The position numbers and the translations under genes were made by a program. Positions 10,440 through 23,400 of a DNA stretch of 31,517 bases are shown here, piece by piece (position 1 is the first letter of the stretch; every line of letters starts with the position of its first letter). Source of the stretch: Rodentolepis nana (lineage: Eukaryota > Platyhelminthes > Cestoda > Cyclophyllidea > Hymenolepididae); NCBI GenBank assembly GCA_900617975.1, contig UZAE01012343.1, positions 13,910 through 45,426 on the forward strand, given 5' to 3'. Below the pieces are notes generated by a model that was not told the origin of the DNA, did not search any database, and saw only the letters and a program-made list of their open reading frames with translations.

Positions 10440-11296
10440 CGGAACCCACAATATTAAGCTGCTACTTTTCCTCACTCCAATGAATGGAGTGACAAAAACA
10501 AGACCATCATCACGTGACTCGAGACAAGTGTATTGATTGTAGGCGCTCGCAAGAAATTGAAGGTACACAAATCCGTCGGGTATAAAGTTTACCTGAAGCC
10601 ATAAGTAAATGGAATTGAAAACGAGCCGTTATTTTATTATAAACACCCAGAGACAAAAGCCCTTTTTACGATATCGTGGAATAGATACGAAGAAGTAGTC
10701 TGGAAAAGTCAAAACCTTTTGGAGTATGTGCAAGAGCTTGACGCATGAGACAATATGGATTCAAGAGACTGACGCACACCCAACGAACAAGTATTCGACG
10801 TACGGCCGCGATTTAATAACTTGGATCTTAGTCACCGCAAAGTGCGATTGAGCTCCCGCGTTGAAAGGTTTAGGTTTTATAGGGGGGTGGTGGTGGGGGG
10901 GGGGAATGAGCGGTTCTGGTGGTGCAATCAGGAGGATTTCACTGCTTTTCCATTTTACTCTTGTGAGACAATACCTATAGCATAATATATTTATAGCAAC
11001 CTTTAAGGTCAGAATCATTTTTTTAAATATGTACCCAGCAGCACTTACGTGTGTCACACAGCAGACTGATGCCGAAGTGATGAGTTTTGGTGGTATTCGA
11101 CGGAAGGTTACAGACGTATTGAACGTATTTCAAGCTGCAGTATGAGTTACGAGTCTAGTACCAATGGAGCTTATTTTAAAAGAGAACCGTACGGTCAAAA
11201 GGGCGGTTAAGAATCGAACCCCCCCCCCCTACTACTATTGCAATTTCTCATGTAGATTCATTCTTATCCTGTTCTACCGAAGGTTGAGCATAGGTA
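10440..11296. other. Intergenic, G-rich patch, possible decayed coding remnants
   Basis: Around 10590-10870 the plus strand has a readable stretch with coding-like composition, broken by TAA and TGA codons. I cannot assign it. A GGTGGTGG plus poly-G patch lies at 10880-10904 and a C run at 11220-11228. Nothing else is supported. Confidence 0.3.
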
Positions 11297-12587
11297 TTGG
11301 GTTGGCAACTAAGTCATTGCCGTTTTTGTTGACAGATTCACTCTATACTTTCTTTTGTTTTGTTAACGTGGCCAGAGCATCTAACCTATATTTTTTTCTT
11401 ACTGTATGGGCTTCTAGGTTAATTAGTAACAAATTTTTTTGTTTAGTTCTTTAGTTTTGTTTTTATCCCAATTTAAAAATGAAAGAACAGGACGTGCACT
11501 TCCGACTCATTTTATTGTATTACTTCCGAAAAGGCAAGAACGCATCGCAAGCACAAAAGAAGTTATGTGCCGTATATGGAGATGAAGCCGTGAGGAAGAA
11601 AGGCAGTGTCGAAATTGGTTTGAAAGATTTCGTTCCGGTGATTTTTCACTGAAAAATTCACAACGATCTGGCCGCCCAGTCGAAGTGGATGAAACCCATA
11701 TCAAGGCCATTATCGATTCAAATCGTCACAGCACAACACGAGATATTGCAGAGAAGTTCAATGTGTCGCATACATGCATTGAAAAAAAAAATTAAAAACC
11801 CTTGGTTATGTCAAGAAACCTGATTTATGGATCCCTCACCAGTTAAAGGAAATTCATTTGACGCAACGGATTAACATCTGTGATTCGCCGCTACTGAAAC
11901 GCAATGAGAATGATCCATTTCTGAAGTGGATAGTTACTGGCGACGAAAAGTGGATAGTTTATAACAATGTTACTCGCAAGAGATCATGGGTGAAGCAAGA
12001 TCAACCAGCCCAAATAGTATCAAAAGCAGAGGTTCACCAAAAAAGATTATGCTGTCAGTCTGGTGGGATCACAAAGGAATTTTGTACTTTGAACTCATGC
12101 CGCAGAACCAAACGATAAATTCAAATGTGTATGTTGAAGAACTCGAAAAACTGAAGGATGCAATTGAAGATAAGCGGCCGGCATTATCAAATCGGAAGGG
12201 TGTTGTTTTCCATCATGATAACGCAAGGCCCCACACATCTTTGGTTACTCGGCAAAAATTATTGCAACTGGGTTGGGATGTTTTGTCACACCCACCATAT
12301 AGCCCTCACCTTGCGCCTCCGGATTACCATTTGTTTCGTTCCATGCAAAACTCTTTAAATGGTCAAATTTGTAACAACGCGGATGATGTCGGATCACACC
12401 TAATTCAGTTTTTTAATAGCAAAGACCAGACATTTTACGAACGGGGAATTTTTACTCTGCCAGAACGATGGGAAAAGGTCATCGACAAGAACGGCCAATA
12501 TCTAATTGAATAAAGTTATATTTTTAAACAAAAATTCCGAATTTGCCTTCTTATTTGAAATCGGCAATGACTTAGTTGCCAACCTAA
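11297..12587 (+). mobile_element. Mariner transposon, 1.29 kb, non-autonomous through frameshifts
   Basis: The left end TTGGGTTGGCAACTAAGTCA (11297 on) and the right end (up to 12587), read in reverse, are near-identical inverted repeats of about 26 bp. TA dinucleotides flank both (11295-11296 and 12588-12589), as expected for mariner insertion. The TIR sequence resembles the mellifera/rosa-like mariner groups. The insertion lies just beyond the 3' end of the LRSAM1-type gene. Length and TIR integrity point to a fairly recent full-length insertion whose transposase has since decayed. Confidence 0.93.
11479..12513 (+). pseudogene. Mariner transposase, three frameshifts
   Basis: The DDE transposase frame opens at ATG 11479 and ends at TAA 12511-12513, but needs three frame changes: near 11595-11605, in an oligo-A at about 11783-11795, and in an A6 run at 12040-12045. 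Each is equivalent to one missing base. Recognisable mariner landmarks are NWFERFRSGDFSL and RSGRPVEVD in the N-terminal helix-turn-helix half, GDEKWI (first catalytic Asp), HHDNARPH (second Asp), and PPYSPHLAPPDYHLF, where the final Asp of the D,D34D triad is kept but the usual SPD is SPH. It cannot make active enzyme as sequenced; homopolymer sequencing error could account for the two A-run shifts. Confidence 0.9.
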
Positions 12588-12966
12588 TATTATATTAATA
12601 GCAAATATACTTTTGCTTAATAGAACCGATTCGTTGTACCTGAACAAATTCATCCAATCACGGGGTTTGTAGGATCTGGATTCTCAAACTTGCCACGTTG
12701 TTAGCTAGACGTCTAAATGCTTTTATCCACACTATCTACTGTCTGAGAAAATGCAGCCAGTTTGCTTTCCCTATAGGTAGCAGTGGTTGTAGTGGCAGAC
12801 TAGTCTATAATTGCATCGACCCATTGTTGTATTAATCGTGTGTACACTAAAGGGATTTAAAGAGGCAAACTGTAAAGATAATATTTTATCAGTGGTAGTT
12901 TGTGGTTTTCAAAAAAATTAAGAGCGCAAGATAGTTGACGAAGGAGTTAGGCTGCGAGTAGATGCC
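12588..12966 (-). other. Probable 3' untranslated region of the LRSAM1-type gene
   Basis: Follows the RING exon on the minus strand up to the mariner. I found no canonical AATAAA on the minus strand here, so the poly(A) site is unresolved and might use a variant hexamer or lie inside the mariner. Confidence 0.35.
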
Positions 12967-13083
12967 TCACGACAATAAAACACTTTGCTGCACAACAACA
13001 CGGCAGAGAGGACATTGATTAACCTTGACCGAGCACATATCGCAGCAGCAGACATGACCGCATGGAAGGAATATGATGGTGCA
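12967..13083 (-). CDS. LRSAM1: LRSAM1 exon 15: rest of the RING domain and stop
   Basis: A 39-codon terminal exon. IIFLPCGHVCCCDMC and NQCPLC give the third to eighth zinc ligands, with spacing C-x11-C-x-H-x3-C-x2-C-x6-C-x2-C, the same as cIAP-type RINGs. The tail after the RING is ten residues, close to the human tail length. Confidence 0.93.
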   Translation of the reverse strand, partial: CTIIFLPCGHVCCCDMCSVKVNQCPLCRVVVQQSVLLS

Positions 13084-14820
13084 CTACAAAAGAAGGAATG
13101 GGTATTTGAAAGTAACAATAAATATTGCATTAAAGTGAAAGAGGGGAGTATTTTGCAATAAAGGTAGCACGGGACATTGATAGTGCTAATAATGCCAACG
13201 CAATGGGTTCGAGAATAAAAGGAGTCTTGGTATACACTATAGAAACACCCAACTGCGTATGCTCTTAAAGGTGAAAATCGTCTTTAGTATCCAAGTTCAT
13301 GGCGTTAAGAATGAGCGCCATTCACTTTTTGGGCGTAGTCCACTGTTTCATTTTATGATTTGGCCCTGGAAACTAAGTCTTGTTTACAAAGTTCACTGCG
13401 TATCATCTACCAGTTTATAAATTCGCATAGTTGGTTGACCGCTTTTGAGTCATTAGCGTTTCCAATGGCAGTTAGGATACATGACGGTAAGAGTAAAGAT
13501 GATATTAGAGATTAAGAGTCCTTCCCCCCCCCCCATCAATGACATCATGCAATAGAAGATAGCGAGTAGTTTAAGGTTGACGAGCCAATGCTTCACAAGA
13601 AACGGAGGTGGGGGCAGTAGCCAGCACTTCCAGACTGCAAGTCGAAATAAAGCCCGATAGGCCAGATGGAATTTCGACCTACTCCACTTGCACACTGTGA
13701 ATGAAATTTTTAAGATCAAGGGTAGAAAGAGCATAGCACTCTCTCTCTCAAAAAATTCCAAACCAACATGACGCCGATCATTACTTTGAATACAAAATAA
13801 AGAGCTCTCAAACTTTATCCCCCCCCCTTTATAAGAGCAATGCACTCTCGAATTCTGTAACAAGTAATTTTTATCAAATGGGTTAAACAATATGAGTAAG
13901 ATAATGGCCATTGCTCTCATTTTAATTGATATTATCTTACGCTGTTGGTGACACAGTGATAAAACTCAAGATTGCAATACATCCGGTTAGAATGCTATCT
14001 TTTCCTTGAAGGGGCTCCAGGATACCCCAATAATACTCAAAATGAGTGGGAAAATTGGAAATGACACTAACACATGCATACAATCACGAATTCCAAAATG
14101 GTGGAGGCGACAATCGAAGCTATTTATAGAATGGATAACGAGAGTTGTACGTGCTCTTTTAGTGCAATTAAACCTCCGCTCAAACGCATGCCAGTGAATG
14201 AAGGAGAGGGGGAGAGAGAGAGAGAGAGTAATCGGCCACCATCGCACCATCATGAATGAAAGTTAATTGGTGTAGGTCTTTTAACTCAATTTAAAGCAAT
14301 TTGATTCAAGTAACGGTTTTTCCCCCCAAATAGCTGGGTCATTCCGTTGGATTATTTAATGAATTTCTTGATAAACATGGCAATTTCCTCATGGAAATGA
14401 CAGAGGTGGATGAAATAACTGAGAGTCCATTTATAGCACAATTATGTCTATTCGAACACTTCTTCAAGACCAAGTAATGAAATGAATGGCATGTTGAGAT
14501 ATGACATGGCGACATGACATATGTTAGCAAGTTAAATGTGGGAAAAAAACATTTTATTCCAATCGAAAATTAGATTTACATTTTACAAATAGGTTGCAGT
14601 GAAATACCGAAAAAATAAATTTTTCTCCACCCACGTCCAGCACAGTTATGGGAAGTACTCCCATTTCCCCAAAACTATGATTTAGCTAATAAAAAAACCC
14701 ACGTTTCTTCACACGAAGGCAAAATGTCATAAGAAATTTTAATATGCTAATAAAGTAGTTTGGAGGTAAAGCACCGCATAAATCCATCAAATAAAAACAT
14801 CAAAAGAAGTCCAAATGTCG

Positions 14821-14851
<31 letters not shown>

Positions 14852-17396
14852 TGGATATAAATCGATAGGAAGAATACATATGTTAACATTACTTGAGCAT
14901 CCTGACAGATACAGCATTCAACCTCGAAATGAGCAACAACATGAACTGGAGGAGCGCTTGGCATGGTTTCAGCTTTCGGCGCCGAAGGTTTATTGATCAA
15001 TTCGTCCTTAATTTCACCGGATCCCATCTCCTCCAACGCTGGCGCTTCCATTGGTGCTGAAGGTTCAACCATCCAGTCCTTTTGTTAGGAACAAAGGAGA
15101 AAGATTGCTATTAACAGGTTATTATTTACACCCCTCTCTCTATATATATTGTAAATAGTCATCATTTTGCTTAAGGTAATCTCGTGGTTCATCAGTACAA
15201 TGCTTTGTACTACACTTGTCCTAAGTCAAGTATTGTCAACGCTTCCATTAGTGGAATTTATAAATTTCATCCTGACAATCGTTTCCTTCTATTCGACATG
15301 GTTGGAGGGGGAGGGAGAGGAGAACTAATTGGGGTACTAAGGCAAAAGATCTTCATGTCCGATACAAGCCCGTGAAGAAGAGGTTACCAAGGCAACCACC
15401 TCGGATGTGCACTTCCATATAATTATTCCAAACTTAAGGCTCTTCAACGAAATGGCAACAAATATAACCTCCAGCTCTAAATCAAAGCTGAAAAAGGATG
15501 CTAAAATATCGAAAGAACAACTCCAAGGTGTCACGGAGTTCTCTCTCCCTCTCACTTTAATATATTAGAATTTGAAAAGACTACAAGAAATTAGCCAATT
15601 CGTACGCTGTTTACGAACTTAAACTAAATGGGTTCCTTATTACACAAATAAGTCAAATCAGCAAATAGATAATTTCCAATAAAGCAACTGAAAACCAAAG
15701 ATTTAATAAGTAGTTAAATGGCCTAGCACAAGTATCAATTCAGAGGTCACGAAATTGAATATCACTGGCCAATATGCAGGCTTTAACTGAACCTCTTGTA
15801 GGAAAGAAATACTGGGAAAATGTCCACATTCGAGGCAATTGGAAAGTACACTAATGATAGAGTCATGAAAATGAAGCATGACGAGGGGAGGGGTGAGAAC
15901 GAACCTGAATTTTGGCATGGGGGACAATTGCCTCAAGAATGGCCTTTCGCACACCGACAGCGTTAACACCGATCTAAGGAAGGTAGAGAATGAAGGCGGA
16001 CAATTAGCAAGGAAGAGATTAATTTAAATAAGTGGTTCCCATCCTTATAATGTAGAATTGAGTGGGTGTTTGATTATATACCTCTTGAAGTTATAGACAA
16101 AGACAGTGTTTACCACACCGAATACATAAATTAATTTAAGTACAAAAGTTCACTTCAGCGTTGCTATATTTAAGTCAACTATGGCCATTTGCAATACATT
16201 GATTAAAATAACAAAGCAAACTAATGGGCACACAATTTCAATTTGCATATGGCGCCAAAGTATCGGCATGCATTTGGATCGATTCAAAGTTTGTGGACAA
16301 GGCATAGGCAATTTAAGCATTCTGTCATGATGAATACAAGTGGCCCATCTTCCGTTAGCCAGCGTTATCGTTGCCTATTTCTATATTCATTCGTATGGGG
16401 ATGCGCAATAGACTTACCTCCACGTTGTGCACCCAGGACAACGCATACTCATACGGCAAAGTCAATAAACCGGCAGTTGACTTCTCACTTCAAACTACCA
16501 TGACCCCACCGTATGTCATATTTCATCACTTATACAGTACTCACCTCACCTTTTTCTCTACCTTTGTGTCCGTCTCTTCTACATCTGAAAAGCAATCTTC
16601 TTTCCCCCCCCCCCCCGCTCGACTTTTTGAGACTTTGGTGTTCCTCCCCTCTGTGTGAAGTCCGAAGTCAACTAAAGGGCTAATGATTGAAATCATAAAG
16701 CCCTGTCATTTGTGATATAAATAAATATTCAGGCGTATGGCTAGGTGTATCGAAATCAAATATAGGAGGCTGCGTTGTGCTATAAAATAGTTGCAATTTA
16801 AACGATCCCACATAATCCCATTTACGTATTACGGGATAGTATTCCGTCTCCGACACCACATAATGGTCGCTCGTAAAATAATTCGCACTTAGATGCTAAT
16901 TATCCACTTGACTTTCAACTATTCTCTAAGGCGTTAAAAGACATTAAAGAAGGTCAAAGAATTAATCATGCATATTTGCCCTCAGTTTTATTTTGCCTAA
17001 ATCTAAATTTCCATACTAATTCATTCCAATGGGCGATAATTATAATGAAATGAGCGACGCCGCTTAGTAAACTTAATTTTATTCTATCTATATGTGCACC
17101 TGCCAAAGTAGGAAAACATTATCTCTTCCTTTTTTTATTAGTTTGCAGCCCTTCTCTAGAAAAGTGACAGGTATGAGGGTCGCTTCGACGAAACAGAGCG
17201 GTTTATTTCATTTGATTATCTCCAAGCCGGTACGAGTATGGGACTTGGAAGTAGTGAAAGCATGAGAAATCCTAATATGCGACTCAAAACGACACGAGTT
17301 GGGTGGAACTTTAACTGCTATTTGTTTAAAACTCTTACATTCCATTATATTGTGCACTTTTTCCTTATTGAACTCCTATTCAACCGGGTGGCTGAG

Positions 17397-17434
<38 letters not shown>

Positions 17435-20400
17435 GTTCGAATACAGAAGGGTAAAATAATAGAACAATTTTACTCAAAAGTAATTATTGCGAATAACAAC
17501 ATAGCGAAGTTTTAATGGTTCACAGTGAGTGTTGAGGGTGCTCACAATGAACATCGATACACACCTCAGCACGTCTTTTCTACCTTGGCCACATTGTACT
17601 TAATCCAGGTAAACACACCCACTTGATTTCGATTGTTAACTCAAGCAAGAACCTACTTCTACCACTCTCTCTCTCTCTCTCGGTCGTGCATCAAGAATGA
17701 CGTCGGTTATTTTTCAAATGCCAAAATAGATGATTGCAAGAAGATTCCAGTGGGCTCTTTTACATACCCTGGCGCCCAGGCAACTGATAAAGATATAGTT
17801 GAGGATATCGCAAAAAAACTAAATATCATAAAGGAAAAACGAAAGTTGGTGACATTTGAATCATTTCTAAGAGGGGAAGTTTTATCAATTCCAAATCGAC
17901 CCAAGATGTTGGCAAAACTAATCAGCGAGGAGGAAAAAAGGTTGAAGGATAAAAATTTACAAAGAATCCTATACCTTGAACACCAACTATAGCAGGAAGG
18001 TGTATGTTAAAAAGAAATCATATGCAGGTTCCCATTTTCATCGAATAATTATAAGTGAAGGCGAAGTGAGAAGGTACTAGCGGGTCTGCCACCACAAACC
18101 CTTCTGCGAGCGAACTGATAGGCTTCTTTGTCTCCTAGATGAGTGGTACAAGAATTATGTGATATGATTCCCAAATCATATGAAAACTCCGCATCCTTAT
18201 AATCTCTACATAAAACAGGATAGCAAAAAGAAATGATGAATACAGTCGACCTGATAAATCTGACCTCGGATGAAGTACAATTCTCTTGGTTCCTTGTCTC
18301 CCACTTCTACTGTGGAATCCAAAATTTCCCATTAAGTAAAAATTTTAGTCCATTCTCCATCCTTTGGATAAATCCATCGATGGCAAAAAAACCTTTGGGG
18401 TTTAAAAAACAAACCGCATACCCTGATCAAATCCCCGTCAGTAAGTGCTGGAAGTTGATCCGGTGTAATGCGATGATATTCAAAATTGGGCAAGTAGTCC
18501 TCAGCTCCTGCAGTTGCAAGAACCTCGCGTATCTCAACAGATAGGAAGGATTCCTAAAGACAATCGAAACAGCAAGAAAAAAAAGGTATTAATATGCTTT
18601 CAAAATCGCCAGTAGAAAGACGTCAGAATGTGAATTTGCCATTAGCAATGACTTAAAAACGGTCATTCAAAACTCAACGAAAGTGAAATTCACTTCTTAA
18701 TAATTGAGCGTGTGCATTTTAGGGCTAATGGTGTGCCTCAGTTTCTCGAAATTCAAAAATACGTAGATAATAACGAAACGGAATATGGGAAAAAATTGCA
18801 TTAGGGAGGATAGAGTTGTAGTGAGCAAATAAGGATGAGCTTGATGGATTGGAGCAAAGCACAACACACGGAAAATTTCTGCTCTTCCTAAACTACTTTT
18901 GTGCCAAGAGATGAGACAGCGGATTAATTTAAGACACATTGTGTGTCCAGCAAACTTGAGTTGCTTAAATCTGTCTGTATATATTTTTTGTAACGACTGA
19001 AACTACTCCGGAACACCAAATATCAATAGGAATTGCCTATCAGTAGCATAAACAACATTAAAATAGAACCAAGAATCAAGGTATCAAGCCCTCTTCCTCA
19101 ATACTAATACTATAAAGTAATGTGCGTATATGTATTCAATAGAATACTGCATTGTAGTCTTATTGATAAATGAGAAATAATAAGTAGCAAAAGTCTTAGA
19201 TTCATTTTCATGAATGGCTTTACCTTTTCCCATACGAGAGAGTGAAGACATTGTCCTAAGTTGTTTCAAAGAAATGGATAACATATATAGCACGAATTAT
19301 AAATCACTTGGAGCAAATTCTGTAAATCGAGAGGTCATTCACTCCGTTCAGTAACATTTAGGGGAAATAGGATTTCAGTGAACTCTCAATTTACCTACAA
19401 CCCACTATGTATAAGCAGCTTATTTTGCTCGAATAAATCACGTAAAAGATACGAGAAATTTTAGCAATGATAATTGTACGATTAGGGGGGATGATTTAAA
19501 CAAAAAATTGACACATGTCTCCGGACCCACTGCGCGGTACAGAAAGCCCGACCTGATCTAGGGCAGAGTTGGTGAAAGATTATTAAAGACGTGTATGCGC
19601 AGATCAATAATCAAGACCTTCAGGAAATATATATATTACCTGGGATCAGGAGTTTCAAAATGGAGTCCCGAGAGAGATTTAAGAAACTATCAGCAATGGC
19701 GGCTTAAGTATAATTTCAATATTGAATGTAATCAAATTTAATCTAAACTTTTAAATATACCATCAATAGAAATTGAGCTACTTCAATGAATCAATATTTT
19801 ATAATATTGATATACAAGGGCTAAAAGGGAGCGGGGAGTCATCCTTGAACTAATATAACATTTTAAGTTAGGGTTAGGTCTCCAAAAAATGAAGATGTTG
19901 AAAAAAAGGTATAGTCCTACAGAAATAGGACTAGGATAATCGTTTTTCTCAAAGTAACTGCTCCGATGAGAAAAATCGTGAAAATTAATTAGTCAGGAAA
20001 AGGAGGAGGCAAGGAGAAAAGGGAGATAATGAGGAAATGGGCAATTAAATTGTTGTGCCTTACATCGCTTTCAACAGGACGATAGAAGCTAATTAGATGG
20101 AGGATAAATAAAAAAAAAGATATTAGTCCAATTTAATAAGTAACTTTGCCCCTCAAAGAACGCAATGTATTAAGCGTGCTTTGAGGTCAAATATAGCGAC
20201 AAATACAAGTTGATATTGTATAGTAAGACGTATGATATGGAAAAGAAATTCGCCAATATGCAAACGACAATCAATGATTTTTATCCTTAATATAACCCTT
20301 GGTATGTATTGTGTCAAAGAATTAAAGGCAACTCCGAATTTCTCCAAACAGAGATACTCGTTTGGACAGGTAAGAAGACTCCAAGCAAGTTAAAAGTAAG

Positions 20401-23400
20401 GCACAGTTCCTCCCTACCTTTTACAAGATGTAATTTTATGCCTCCAAATGAAATACGAAATTTCTATCTTCAAACAATTGGTTTAGTGTACTTGAGACGA
20501 CCGCGAATTTACTGCTGGAAAGTCGAATTCGCTTATTGTTCATACACCAGAATAGATAGGGAATTCTTTGCCCTTAGGGCATCAGATTATTAATTTTCCG
20601 TTGCCGTATCAATCTAGCACTCTGACCTTGAGCTGTATAATTAGCAATCACAAGGAGAGTCTACAAAATACTCACGAGAGAAGAGGATAAAATGAAAAAG
20701 TGATTCCCGTTCCTCGGAGTTAATTTTCAATGTAGAATTTAAGTGCCAAACTTTTTTAAACCTTTAAGTTAATACGGAAGACAGATTCCTAATTATTAAA
20801 CATAAAAAAGGGCAGAAAATACAAGAGCCGAGATCGAGTCCCCCGCTCTAGGTTCGTTATGTTAAATAATAAGTAAGATAAGCGATCAAGGAAATACTTG
20901 GAATTATGGGATAGCAACTGGTTATCTTTACTATTTTGAAGGAAATTCTTCCACACAAGACGTCGACAAAGGTAGCTCAAGGCCACCGAGTCCACACACT
21001 GTCTGGCATTCGGAAATCTGAATAGATAATATAAACACGACAGTGATCGGTCCAGACAGTGAAATGAACTTACAACTTTAATCATATTCTCCCCCGTAGC
21101 TTTAGAAATAATGACAATAAAGTCTGTTAAATGGCTGTATTCATGCATTCTCTCTGGAACTAATTTAACTAAATTCAAAGGTACTTCCGAGCAGCAAGCG
21201 TGGGTGCTCAGTGCCGGTAGATTTACCCTGCAAAACTCTTCTTATCCTAATTTATCTATTTACTTGAGAGATAATGCAGTTATTAATAGATTTTTAAAAT
21301 AAAAAATAGATTAAGGCACATTAATGAGATACCACCTTATTGAGAATTGCTGGTTTTCTATCAATGAGTCGTTGGTATTGCACAAGCCAGTAGTCTTCCT
21401 GGTCCCGAGTCTTCTGCTTCTCCATTTCCACCTAAAGAGGGAAAAGAAGGTGGGTCACCCAACCAATCCGCTTCTTTTCACTCGATAAAACCAATCTTGG
21501 AGCCACTTTGCTCGTGACAAAAAAAAACAATGTCATTTCATGCGAAAATGCGCTTGGATGCAAATGTTTCGACATTATGAAATAAAAATGCTGTTGTTTA
21601 GTGTTGTCATTCAAGGTGCTCTTAGAAAGGAGAGTATACTAAGACGCCAACTTTGTAGCTATTAATCTTAGCACAACATAACCTACCAAATATTTATTTC
21701 AAGTGGCAGGCTCGATGATAGTTATCATTAACACTTTAGTTGACTTCGGACTTCACGGGGAGGAAGAACATCAAAATGAGAAACAATCAATAGGGGAACA
21801 GAAGAGTGGTTCACAGATGTAAATGAGGCTAGCACAAAGGTAGAGAAAAAGGTAAGATGAGTACTGTGGAAGTGGTCGGATATGACATACAGTGGGGTCA
21901 TGGTGGTTTGAAGTCAGAAGTCAACTGCCGGTTAATCGACTTTTGTTGCCGTATGAGTAGTATACGTTGCCCAGGGTGCACCACGTGGAGGTAAGTCTGT
22001 CGCACTCCCCACAATAGGAAGGAAATACACACACATTCAACCAATGGTGGAGCAAGCTTGATGCACGCATGTTTATTTCATTGAGTAACTATATAACTTT
22101 TAATGACCTTTTCAGAAAATTTTCATAGTTAATTCTACGAATCACTCAATTCTCTATGAGTTAAATAGAGTTGCTTCTTTGGTTCTACAACTTCGGACCA
22201 AACTGTGTAGATAAGATTTAGTTAGACTGACTTTAACAGACACCTACGTTGGACACTCTACGTCATTAACACTCGTTTGTCAATCATGGAAGCAGCTTGA
22301 TTCGACTAGGCAAGCTTCAATTACTGATTAATGTATATACCCCTTCCCTCGGTTGAATCAAATCATGGCGTTGTGATCATACGCATACCACACACGCACA
22401 CACACACACACACACGACTGGCAAAGCTGTGATTGGCCCATTAACATCACGTTCGCAACTCTTTGTTTCCATCTCTAACTATCACTCTCTGACAACGCTA
22501 GTGCAGTTCAACTATCTCTAGCCCCTTCTCTCTTAACTCTGTAAAAGGCCACAATAACCTGCTGAACCTGAAATGCCACCAAAAAATGATAAGAAAATAC
22601 TACGTACTCATTGTTTAATAGTAAAGAAGGATTTAATGACGAAACCGAATTTTGGCAAGTACCTCTCGGACTTACAAGCCATATGCATTTCTGTGTGCTA
22701 TATATTCATTTTAAGGCTATCTGTCTGGATGACTCCATCTCCCGAACATTGATCATTTATCGCCGCATAAAATTTAGATTATTTGTCTTTCTAACAATTT
22801 CAAACTACCTATCACTGTAAGGAATCACTTGTGTGAACATAAATGGAGTAAATCACTTGAGTAGGAGAACTGTACTCACCAAACGCCTATGCAACTCGGA
22901 TTCGCGAAGCTCCTTCTGCTTCTGCAGCTCTGCTAGTAAGCGAACGAGGTCCTTTCGACGATCTGAGAAGTCAAAAGCTGATGCAGCTCCTTGAGTGATC
23001 TTGCGTTCTAGTTCTGCTTGGGTAAGCCTGCAGAGTTCCGCTTCGATCAAGCGAATGTCAACGACAATCTGTCGACGCCGAACATCATGCTCTTTTTGAA
23101 GACACTCGAATGCTTTCATCTGTTCAATTTCCTATTTGAATAGAAATAAGGTTATAATAGGGAAACTATAACACTGAGAACTCTGCTATATTAAAGCCCT
23201 CTTAATGTGTTTACTAGAAGATACAAGCTTTCCGAGATGACACGACTACTAACTCCATTTAATCAATTGATCAGCAAGCTCCTAGACATGAATTCTTTAA
23301 AGAATTCAGGAGTCAAATCTTGAAATTTGAATATGAAAAATGTTAGGCAAGATAGCAACTATTATCCCTGGCTTCCAATATTTCTTCCTACACATTCCAC

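Larger units (their letters stand above)
15974..18421. other. LRSAM1 intron 12 (2448 nt)
   Basis: Splits the SAM domain. It holds repeat copy C, a TA microsatellite (about 17399-17432), a CT run (17664-17681) and the candidate nested plus-strand gene at 17160-17992. Intron 13 (15079-15904) next to it shows nothing I recognise. Confidence 0.6.
21432..22879. other. LRSAM1 intron 10 (1448 nt)
   Basis: Contains repeat copy D and a CA microsatellite (about 22389-22415). A 59-codon plus-strand frame begins with ATG at 22571 (MPPKNDKK) but has no support as a gene. Confidence 0.6.

Noticed and set aside
10590..10870. Possible decayed coding sequence on the plus strand
   Set aside because: Readable stretches are interrupted by three stops in the best frame and match no family I recognise.
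13453..13920. 155-codon minus-strand ORF
   Set aside because: It lies inside LRSAM1 intron 14, between the two RING exons that join in phase without it. It has no recognisable motif and its composition is driven by C tracts.
22571..22750. Short plus-strand ORF starting MPPKNDKK in LRSAM1 intron 10
   Set aside because: Only 59 codons, with no splice structure or motif I can support; probably chance.
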